A stretch of 64,000 bases of DNA. Origin: Acidobacteriota bacterium (lineage in GTDB: Bacteria; Acidobacteriota; Holophagae; Acanthopleuribacterales; Acanthopleuribacteraceae). The notes below the pieces were generated by a model, which ran no database searches, was not told the origin of the DNA, and saw nothing but the letters and a program-made list of their open reading frames with translations. The position numbers and the translations under genes are program-made. The DNA lies in contig JACJWC010000001.1 of NCBI GenBank assembly GCA_020637335.1, positions 124,001-188,000 of the forward strand, given 5' to 3'. Of the stretch, positions 17,226 to 24,872 are shown one piece after another; the stretch's first letter is position 1; the number at the start of each line of letters is the position of its first letter.

Positions 17226-19556
17226 ATGTTGGCAATTCAAGGTCAAAATTTTCACAGTTGGACTCAAAGAGCCCTGTTTACATATGAACGGACAGCGTTA
17301 ATTGCCCTGACCCCGGCATGGCATCAGATCTTTCACCGTGCGGCAGAGTATTTGGAGTCCAATCGCCACGCCGATAACTCCCTGTTTTGGATGATTGAGG
17401 GTACGGGCGACACGATTACCGATATCACCGATCACCTGCTGCGGTTCCAGGAGGCCTTAACTGAGGCGATGTTGGCCGATGGTTTCAGCGCAGGCCTGCT
17501 TTTTGTACAGCAATGGTTTGGCCGGTTGCTAATTGCGTTAGTCGAAAAGTCATCGGGCAAGATGAGCGTGCGCCACTCGCTGTCCGAACCCATGGAAACC
17601 GTGTTCCACAAGGCACGGGATGGTATGTACATTTCCAGTTTTGAGGGCCAGTTTCTCCATGCCAACCAAGCATTGTTGGACATGATGGGTTATCAGTCCC
17701 TGGAAGAGCTCAAAAAATTAAACATTGCGGATCAAATGTATGTGGATACGGATCAGCGGGCCATTATGTTGGAGCACTTAAAAGAAGATGGCTATTACGA
17801 CCTGCACGAGTTCCAATTTTACGGTTCAGGTGGTGAAGTCCATATTGCCCTCGAATCCTGTTATTTGGTGGAACCGCGCCCGGGTGAACGTTTCATTGTG
17901 GGTACTCTTGTGGACGTTACCCGGGAGAAAGAAGCCGAACGCAAAACCAAAAGTTATATCGCTGAGTTGGAAGCCAAAATGTTGGCGGCCAACCTCAATG
18001 CCAATCGGCTCAAACGCGGCATGGAAGATTTGCTCAACCTACCCGATTACCCTGTCATGTTGGTCAGTGCCAATGATTTCCATATTGTGGAGGTAAACAA
18101 CGGTTTTCGCAAACGCTTTGGCTACCGCAAAAAAGACCTGAACAACCTGCATTTAAAAAACTTATTTGCAGAGCAGGATTGGTATGCATTATTTCCGGAA
18201 CTGAGTGATATTCACAACCGCTTCCACTTTCATTTGCCCGAAGTGCAGGCCTTAGCTATGGATGGTGAGTCTTTTTGGGTGCGACCCAAGGTCCTGGTCC
18301 ACCACCACCCGGAAGGTGTTCAATTTTTTATCGAATTGATGGATCGCGAGGAAACCCGGGTGATTCAACGGCGCAATAAACACCTGGAACAGGCCATAAA
18401 GACCCTGGTTGATGGCTGTCCCTTTGGCATCATGGTGTTTGGATCCAATGGCGACGTTCAATACCTCAACCGCTCGCTGCGCCAATTGATGGGCTACACC
18501 AAAGATCAAATGATGAATGCAGAGTTCATCAATAATCTATTTACCATGGAAGAGCAACGTTACAAATTCAACAAATACATTCGGCACTTTTTAGCTGGCC
18601 GGCATGTAGAAGGCATGGAGATCCGGCTCAAACCCAAGACGGGAAAAACCATGGATTTCCTCCTGAAAACCATCCCGTTCCGATTCAAGATCGATGATGG
18701 TGAGGGCTTTTTGGCCTTTTTAACCGATATCAGCAAGGCCAAACAGTTGGAGCGACTGCTCAAATCGCGCAAACGCAAAAATGCGGGGGTCACGAATACA
18801 CATTTGGAGCAGAAGTTGGAAACATTGCAAGAGAGCCAACTGCGGGCGCAGGGTCAGGTAGACGTCTTGCAGCGTCTATTTGATGCATTGGCCGAGCGCA
18901 TGGGTATCGGTTTGGAGACTGCCATTGGCTTTAGTTCCTTGATTCACAGTGAGCTAGCCAATGTTCCACGTGGAAACTCGGAAAATATGCGCTTGCTATT
19001 CCACCAAATGGCCGAATTGGATCACATGTTAAACAACAGCGAACTCTACAGTCGCTGGTCTCAAAAAGCGCCGATCTTTCATCCGGGCAAAAAAGCCTTC
19101 CTGCCGTTCTTTCGAGAGTTGGCCAAACGCTTGAAACCACCACACTTACCCGCAAAGGTGCACTGGGTGGTTGAGGAGCATTTAGGCGATAACCCAGACA
19201 ATGAATGGGCCCTGTTCGATCCGCTCGCTGTCGAGCGCATTGTGAACCAACTCGTCCACAATGCGGCAAAATTCACCAACCGTGGGGCGATTACCCTTTC
19301 AGCCAATTTAGAGGCGGACCAAATTGTAATCAGCGTTTCGGATTCTGGGATCGGTATCGAGCCAACCGATGCTGAACGCATTTTTGAGCCCTTTTTCCAA
19401 GCGACCAATCAGCCCTGCCACGGCATCAAAGGGCTCGGCCTTGGCCTGTCCCTGGCCACCCTCCTGGCCGAATCGTTTGGGTCCGTTATTCGCTTTAAGA
19501 GTTACCCCAACGAAGGCAGCACGTTTAGTTTTGCCTTACCGCGGATTCGCGATTAA
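17226..19556 (+). CDS. PAS-domain sensor histidine kinase-like protein with degenerate H-box
   Basis: A cytosolic-looking signalling protein of 776 residues with no transmembrane helix. An N-terminal region of about 130 residues is followed by at least three PAS-like modules (near 125-245, 270-370, 390-510), a coiled coil and a C-terminal HATPase_c domain. The latter keeps the N box (NQLVHNAAKFTN), G1 (DSGIGIEP), F box (IFEPFFQ) and G2 (GLGLGLSLA). At the H-box position, just before IGFSSLI, the sequence reads ERMGIGLETA with E557 where His is expected. ATP binding may persist, but autophosphorylation on the usual His seems impossible. The frame is open from 17139; the ATG at 17226 was chosen as the earlier part looks non-coding. 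Confidence 0.85.
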   Translation: MLAIQGQNFHSWTQRALFTYERTALIALTPAWHQIFHRAAEYLESNRHADNSLFWMIEGTGDTITDITDHLLRFQEALTEAMLADGFSAGLLFVQQWFGRLLIALVEKSSGKMSVRHSLSEPMETVFHKARDGMYISSFEGQFLHANQALLDMMGYQSLEELKKLNIADQMYVDTDQRAIMLEHLKEDGYYDLHEFQFYGSGGEVHIALESCYLVEPRPGERFIVGTLVDVTREKEAERKTKSYIAELEAKMLAANLNANRLKRGMEDLLNLPDYPVMLVSANDFHIVEVNNGFRKRFGYRKKDLNNLHLKNLFAEQDWYALFPELSDIHNRFHFHLPEVQALAMDGESFWVRPKVLVHHHPEGVQFFIELMDREETRVIQRRNKHLEQAIKTLVDGCPFGIMVFGSNGDVQYLNRSLRQLMGYTKDQMMNAEFINNLFTMEEQRYKFNKYIRHFLAGRHVEGMEIRLKPKTGKTMDFLLKTIPFRFKIDDGEGFLAFLTDISKAKQLERLLKSRKRKNAGVTNTHLEQKLETLQESQLRAQGQVDVLQRLFDALAERMGIGLETAIGFSSLIHSELANVPRGNSENMRLLFHQMAELDHMLNNSELYSRWSQKAPIFHPGKKAFLPFFRELAKRLKPPHLPAKVHWVVEEHLGDNPDNEWALFDPLAVERIVNQLVHNAAKFTNRGAITLSANLEADQIVISVSDSGIGIEPTDAERIFEPFFQATNQPCHGIKGLGLGLSLATLLAESFGSVIRFKSYPNEGSTFSFALPRIRD
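18962..18977. promoter_or_regulatory. Second, imperfect parS-like site inside the kinase gene
   Basis: TGTTCCACGTGGAAAC matches the perfect site at 2668-2683 in 14 of 16 positions (the first 14 bases are identical). It is within coding sequence for NVPRGN, about 8 kb to the right of the oriC-like spacer, almost mirroring the first site on the left. Genuine parS sites are often inside genes near the origin. The broken right arm makes this less certain. Confidence 0.4.
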
Positions 19557-21659
19557 TTAGGGACCTGCCCATAACCGGATGCCCGGCTGCCCCTTCTGCT
19601 GGAGCGTACCCATGGCATACGTTTCATCTTGGGCGGCATTTGACCATAAGGTCACCGAATTGGTGGCTTCGGCATTGGGGCTTTTAATCGTGATTCGATA
19701 CGTTTTTCCCGCTGAGTTTTGACTGGCAAAAGAAAAAGACCGGTACTGATTATCTTCCAGACTTTCGGCTGTGAAATGGAATCGCGCAATTTCTGCCAAA
19801 CTCTCACCGCTGAGCGGGTCAATTTGTTCTACCAATACCAACATTTGGCAAGTGTTTTGGCGGGCAAACGTAGCAAAATAGATATCCATTTTACTAATCC
19901 CATCTTGCTTACAAGTAACTTCATAGGTAAAAGGGCGTTCGGGTAAGATCATCCCAACGGGTTCAAATTGTTGCGGTTCACGGCCCCAATCGGGCAGCAC
20001 GGGCCGGTAACATCTGTACAAAGTGAAGGAAGCGATCTCTGAACTGCCCCAGCTAAACGGCAGCAGACCGCGCGGATGAATATACAGACTTGTTCCTTGC
20101 TCCGGATTATCAACCATAACGGGCCAGGAACTGCTGACAGAAAAGCGTTTGATCGGATCGGCTGCCTCAAGCAAATGGCTGGGGATGCCGGTATGGTCTA
20201 GACCTTCGGCGACTAAGAGGTAATTTACGGTTTCGTTTAATCCCTCGTAATAATAGTGATAGCCGCGTTTCTCGCCACTGTACTTCACACCCATTTCACC
20301 GACAAAGTGGATCGTTTGTTCCACGGGAAGATCGAGAAGGTCAATGCGTTGGGCACCTGCATACTGGCGCTCGGCAACCCCAACCAATAAACCCAGTCCA
20401 ATGTTAAACAAGGCGCACAGCACGGCCAACGGTTTGGCCAGGGTCTGCAGGTTCCAAAGCAAGATCACATAGAGGGCGGCAATTAAGATTAAAACGTAAC
20501 GCGGTGAAGCAAAGGGGGCCAACACCAATTGAAACAAACAAAAGGCGATCAGGGTGACCATGAGACTCAATTTGGTCGACCGTGTTTCGTCGGGTTGGGC
20601 GGTATTGATCAGAAATTGGGCTAGGACTGGAACAGAAAGCACACCAAAACCGGCCAGGCAAGCCGCCCAGTAAAAGGATCCGTGCTCTAGAAAACGCTGG
20701 GCCAGGAACAAACCCCAACCGGCAGCCGCACCTAAACCGTAGAGAATAGCTCGCCCGCGTTGTTGCCATAACCATACCGCAAGAAAACTCATTAAACTGG
20801 CGCCCACATAGAGAAAAAGCGCCATAGATTTTTGGGCAACCCCGGTCATGCCCCGCAACACTTCACCGCGCACACTCAATTCCGGTCGCGGCTCAATAAA
20901 AAAGGGAAACAGGTGATAAATGCGATAGACCAATCCCAACCAAACGGCGATGGGCACCAGTGACAGTCCAATCAGGACCAAAGTTCGGGCAATTTTTCGT
21001 TCGCCCAGGCCGCGAATAAGCAGGACGGGAAAGATGGCTAGGCCTTGGTAAGCGGTGAATGTGGCACCCACGGAAAAAACCAGTGTCCACCAGAACCATT
21101 GGGACCTGTCGGTTTCCAAGGTCCGTTCCCAAGCGGCCCAAGCGCCTAAAAAGAAGGCAAGCAAGGGAAAGTCGGTCATGATGCTGGAGGCTTGTGGCAA
21201 AAAAAGCGGGCCCATGGTGAGCGCCAAAGCCAGGTAGGGGCTCTGCTTGGTTTTTCGGGCGATAAGGTCGGCTAAAGACAATGTAGCTAACATTAAAAAG
21301 GGCGCAAACATAAGGTGAATGGGCCACATTCGGTTTCCAAACAAAGCCAGCGCTATTTTGATCATGTAGGGAATCAAGGGCGGATGTGTGCTTTCAAAAA
21401 CCACAAAGTTTTTTAAGACCATCCCGTGAAACACATAGTCCTGGGGTGCGGTGGCAAGCGGTTGAAACGCCATTTGCTGGGCGTATTCTAAAAAAACAAT
21501 GTCATCGTTACTGGGCGGTTTGGTCAAAAATATGAGACTGACCAGGAAACACACTACCAGTACAGGCAGAGCAAAAGAGGGTTTGAGAATCGGGTCCTCG
21601 TCAATAAAATAATTCATAACCACCTGGGCACGGACCAGGCCTGATCCGAGCAAAACCAT
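19557..21659 (-). CDS. GT39/ArnT-like integral membrane glycosyltransferase
   Basis: A 700-residue polytopic protein with about 11-13 hydrophobic segments in its first 430 residues and a soluble C-terminal region of about 260 residues, probably periplasmic. The first loop has the acidic SNDDIVFLEYA and then FESTHPPLIPYM, resembling the catalytic first loop and HPPL motif of dolichyl- or undecaprenyl-phosphate sugar transferases (GT39/PMT/ArnT, GT-C fold). Substrate and acceptor are unknown. An alternative ATG lies at codon 15; neither has a convincing SD. The stop codon abuts the stop of the opposing kinase gene. Confidence 0.72.
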   Translation of the reverse strand: MVLLGSGLVRAQVVMNYFIDEDPILKPSFALPVLVVCFLVSLIFLTKPPSNDDIVFLEYAQQMAFQPLATAPQDYVFHGMVLKNFVVFESTHPPLIPYMIKIALALFGNRMWPIHLMFAPFLMLATLSLADLIARKTKQSPYLALALTMGPLFLPQASSIMTDFPLLAFFLGAWAAWERTLETDRSQWFWWTLVFSVGATFTAYQGLAIFPVLLIRGLGERKIARTLVLIGLSLVPIAVWLGLVYRIYHLFPFFIEPRPELSVRGEVLRGMTGVAQKSMALFLYVGASLMSFLAVWLWQQRGRAILYGLGAAAGWGLFLAQRFLEHGSFYWAACLAGFGVLSVPVLAQFLINTAQPDETRSTKLSLMVTLIAFCLFQLVLAPFASPRYVLILIAALYVILLWNLQTLAKPLAVLCALFNIGLGLLVGVAERQYAGAQRIDLLDLPVEQTIHFVGEMGVKYSGEKRGYHYYYEGLNETVNYLLVAEGLDHTGIPSHLLEAADPIKRFSVSSSWPVMVDNPEQGTSLYIHPRGLLPFSWGSSEIASFTLYRCYRPVLPDWGREPQQFEPVGMILPERPFTYEVTCKQDGISKMDIYFATFARQNTCQMLVLVEQIDPLSGESLAEIARFHFTAESLEDNQYRSFSFASQNSAGKTYRITIKSPNAEATNSVTLWSNAAQDETYAMGTLQQKGQPGIRLWAGP

Positions 21660-21769
21660 CTGTTAATGTCAAAAAAGCGAATCAATACCTGGGAAATTCT
21701 ACCAAAAAGTGCACCCATGCACGGTTTTTTCGATTCGCGAACCCCCCAAAAAGGAAAACAGGCTTTGAT

Positions 21770-23332
21770 TCAAGTCGTTGGCAACGTAAGGGAATGGCCA
21801 AATAATGCCGGCAAAACCGGTTCCAGCAGAGGGCTGGTCGGACGGCCCTGACTCACGGCGATGATATCGTCGTGCAATTGCTGAAGTTGATTCAAATTAT
21901 GGCTGAAGACCTGTTGTGCCTGGGAAAAATCAAGCGGAAGGGTGAGATCAGCATTGAGTTTGGCCAGCCAGGGCAGGCTATTTTTATTGATAAACACGCC
22001 CTCTGCCTGAGCTGGTGGATTTAATGACCACTGATTCAAAGCGTGTTGCACCCGTTGATTACACGACCCCACTTCTAAAAACGCTTTTTGAATTTTGCCC
22101 ATGAAAACAAGATCGGTAAATCGTTCCTGAATAAAGAGAAAGGCAAAGGTGCTCCAATACAAGGCGTAATCCCAAATGACCTTAAGGCTCATGAGACTGG
22201 AATGGCCAAATAAGCGATACTGATTTTGATAGATGGGCAGGGTTTGATCGTAATAGGAAATGAATAATTGGTTGTAAATATTGGCGCGCGAGGGGACCGA
22301 TTGGCCAGCCAAGTCCTGTTGGATCAGGTCAAAAATAAACTCATTGGCGAGGGCAATAAAATCGCTACCGGGCGAATAAAATGGATCCAGGAAAAGGCCC
22401 GCCTCACCGGTAATGGCCAGTCGGTTGGGGAAAAAAACCTGATTGGCGTGATGGGCGTAGTGGTTCAGGACCTTGAAATCGAGAAATTCTGTCGGGGCAA
22501 TTGCCTGAAAGAGTTGTGGTTCATGCTTTTCGATCCAACCCATGGCTTTGTGTGGACGATCCATTTGATTTAGGGCATGAAACCGGGCGTCAGCCACAAT
22601 GCCGATGGAGGTCAAATTGTCGGGTAGTGGAATGATCCAAACCCAGTAGCCAGTCCCGGCTAAATGGTTGGTTGATAACCAGCGTCTTTCGCCGTCCAGG
22701 ATGCGTTCACGCCATGCGTCATCACCCCATTGATCAATGGCGATGCGTTTGGGAATCCGGAACCAGACAGCGTGGGTAGGGTGATCGGTTATTTTTTGCA
22801 AGCCTTTTTGGCGGACCATTAGGCGGGAACGACCGGTAGCATCGATGACCCATCGTGCTGATAAAACGTGTTTTTCACCATCGATGGTGTAGTTGACCCT
22901 GTGGGGCTCACCTTCTTCGACATGCGCAATCTTGGCTCCGCGTTGGACAACGTCACAAAGGTCGTTCAGGAGAAAGTTTTCTAAACGACCGCGATCGATT
23001 TGGAAAGCACCGGTTGGGAAGATCTTGGCCACGCCCAACTCGGTGCGTCGGGTGATATCGCGATTGCCTGACTGACTGAAAAAAATGCGAAAGCCGTATT
23101 TGACCAAATGGTGATCTTGCAGGTGTTGGCGTAGACCAAGGGTTTCTGCTAGATAATGGGCACCGATTTCGACCGTAGATTCTCCCACTTTAAAGGCTGC
23201 CGTTTGTGGCAGGTCCTTTTGTTTTTCCAGGACGCGAATGGTTAATTCTGGTCGGTTGGTTCTTAAACGTCGGGCTAGAGTCAGTCCGGCCAAACCGCCA
23301 CCCAAAATGGCAATATCAACTTGATTATTCAT
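21770..23332 (-). CDS. Flavin-dependent halogenase-like (tryptophan halogenase family) oxidoreductase
   Basis: A 520-residue FAD enzyme. The N-terminus has the GGGLAGLTLA dinucleotide fold. Two halogenase hallmarks are present: WVWIIP (230-235), matching WxWxIP, and a lysine at K78 in LVKYGFRIFF, about where the catalytic lysine of PrnA-type enzymes (K79) lies. The FAD-binding stretch FKVGEST and the later LDPFYSPGSDF also fit the family. Halide, substrate and even halogenation are unproven; some members only hydroxylate. A longer frame opens at 23419, but the ATG at 23332 has AAGGGA just upstream and starts directly at the flavin fold. No flavin reductase gene is adjacent. Confidence 0.75.
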   Translation of the reverse strand: MNNQVDIAILGGGLAGLTLARRLRTNRPELTIRVLEKQKDLPQTAAFKVGESTVEIGAHYLAETLGLRQHLQDHHLVKYGFRIFFSQSGNRDITRRTELGVAKIFPTGAFQIDRGRLENFLLNDLCDVVQRGAKIAHVEEGEPHRVNYTIDGEKHVLSARWVIDATGRSRLMVRQKGLQKITDHPTHAVWFRIPKRIAIDQWGDDAWRERILDGERRWLSTNHLAGTGYWVWIIPLPDNLTSIGIVADARFHALNQMDRPHKAMGWIEKHEPQLFQAIAPTEFLDFKVLNHYAHHANQVFFPNRLAITGEAGLFLDPFYSPGSDFIALANEFIFDLIQQDLAGQSVPSRANIYNQLFISYYDQTLPIYQNQYRLFGHSSLMSLKVIWDYALYWSTFAFLFIQERFTDLVFMGKIQKAFLEVGSCNQRVQHALNQWSLNPPAQAEGVFINKNSLPWLAKLNADLTLPLDFSQAQQVFSHNLNQLQQLHDDIIAVSQGRPTSPLLEPVLPALFGHSLTLPTT

Positions 23333-23366
23333 GTTTGTTCCCTTGCGCCCAAGGCATTCTACCAAA

Positions 23367-24101
23367 TTAAGGTGGTGGTTGAAGGGTTTCACCCGGAACA
23401 TGCAGTCTGGAACTGCCATTAAATAAAAACTCGACCCGTCTGTTGCGGGCCTTGCCTTCTTCTAAATCATTTGTTTCACGCGGCTTAGCATCTCCATAAG
23501 AGACGGGAACCAAACGTTGGCGATCTGCGTTTTTGGTCCGAACCATATAATCCATAACCGCAATCGCACGATTGGCGGCCAGCTGGTAATGGGAGAGATA
23601 ACTGGCTTGCGTACTGAGATCGGAATCGGTGTGACCCTCGATTTGGACAGTACCGGGGAACTCATTAATTAAATCACCAATATCGTTCAAGATCGGATAG
23701 GCTTCGGGATTTATTTCGCTGGATCCTGGCAAAAAGAGGGCATCGCCTTCAACTTTTATCCGAACCCAATCCGCACCCGCTTCGGCCTCGATTTGTGCCT
23801 TGGCTTTTGACATGTTGCGGGCTTTGCTGCGAATGGAGAAAAGCACGGCCATGGTGGGTTGAAATTGGACACCTTGTGAAATGATCATTTCACTGGAAGG
23901 GATTTGTGCAGTTGGGGTGGTCTCCGCCACACCAAAAGCATCTTTCAAGCTGCCGACCAACTTGCGGTACTTAACCACATCAGTCGTGGAAAAACTGAGC
24001 ATGAGGATAAAAAAGCAAAGCAGAAGCGACATCATATCGCCAAAGGTCACCACCCATTTTGGTGCACCCGCTTCGCATTTACATTCTTGTTCATCCGACA
24101 T
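23367..24101 (-). CDS. motB: Flagellar motor stator protein MotB
   Basis: Stator component that anchors MotA to peptidoglycan. In 244 residues there is one transmembrane helix with the family plug motif KWVVTFGDMMSLLLCFF; D22 is the proton- or sodium-binding aspartate. The C-terminal OmpA/MotB peptidoglycan-binding domain (about 125-230) has EGHTDS, ANRAIAVMDY and NRRVEF. The N-terminal tail carries two cysteines. It lies 6 bases after motA. Confidence 0.93.
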   Translation of the reverse strand: MSDEQECKCEAGAPKWVVTFGDMMSLLLCFFILMLSFSTTDVVKYRKLVGSLKDAFGVAETTPTAQIPSSEMIISQGVQFQPTMAVLFSIRSKARNMSKAKAQIEAEAGADWVRIKVEGDALFLPGSSEINPEAYPILNDIGDLINEFPGTVQIEGHTDSDLSTQASYLSHYQLAANRAIAVMDYMVRTKNADRQRLVPVSYGDAKPRETNDLEEGKARNRRVEFLFNGSSRLHVPGETLQPPP

Positions 24102-24107
24102 AATGCC

Positions 24108-24863
24108 TCAACTGGCGGTGCGTTGACTGCTGGGCAAAAAGCTCATGAGTTTTTGTTCGGCGATGGCAGGATGGTCGCCATCGAGAATAGCTGTGATCCC
24201 TTCGACCACGATCTGCATTTGCATGCCTTCAACCGCGTCATACCATTCCAGTTTTTTGGATATTGGAATCGCTAAGCAATTAGCGACCAATGCGCCATAT
24301 AAGGTGGTCAGAATTGCGACGGACATCGCTGGCCCGATGGAGGCTGGGTCAGACATATTGGAAAGCATGTTAACCAACCCAATCAAGGTCCCGATCATGC
24401 CAAAAGCAGGCGCCATGTCGCCGAGCGTTTTGAGTAGGTTTATGCCGTTTTCGTGACGTTTCTTGATGTAGGCCATTTCGGCCTGAAGAATGGCTTTAAT
24501 GGTGGCGGGTTCCGTTCCATCCACGGCCAGGGTAATACCCTTTTTAAGAAATGGATTGTCGATTTCGACGTTTTCTAAAGCCAATAGGCTTTCTTTGCGG
24601 GCTTTTTGGGCCAATTCAACAATAAACTTAATGGTTTCAACAGGATTGGCCGGTGTTACCACAATCGCCTTCATGACAACGGGAACCATGCCCTTTACAT
24701 GGCTGAGGGGAAAAGAAACCATGGGGGCGGCCACGCAGCCGCCACCAATCACAATCAGAATGGAGGGCACATCAATAAAACCAACAATACTCCCGCCCAG
24801 AAGAATAGCCATTAGAATCAGGGAAATGGCCAGCACTGATCCAACGACGGTTCCTAAATCCAT
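24108..24863 (-). CDS. motA: Flagellar motor stator protein MotA
   Basis: Four-helix stator subunit that converts ion flow into torque. The 251-residue product has the conserved region GDMAPAFGMIGTLIGLVNML with the functional prolines, and SVAILTTLYGALVANCLA in the last helix. Length and FxxxP spacing resemble PomA/MotA proteins. It follows the HEAT-repeat gene by 9 bases and precedes motB by 6, so the three are one operon. No other flagellar gene is in the window. Confidence 0.93.
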   Translation of the reverse strand: MDLGTVVGSVLAISLILMAILLGGSIVGFIDVPSILIVIGGGCVAAPMVSFPLSHVKGMVPVVMKAIVVTPANPVETIKFIVELAQKARKESLLALENVEIDNPFLKKGITLAVDGTEPATIKAILQAEMAYIKKRHENGINLLKTLGDMAPAFGMIGTLIGLVNMLSNMSDPASIGPAMSVAILTTLYGALVANCLAIPISKKLEWYDAVEGMQMQIVVEGITAILDGDHPAIAEQKLMSFLPSSQRTAS

Positions 24864-24872
24864 AAAGGGCTC

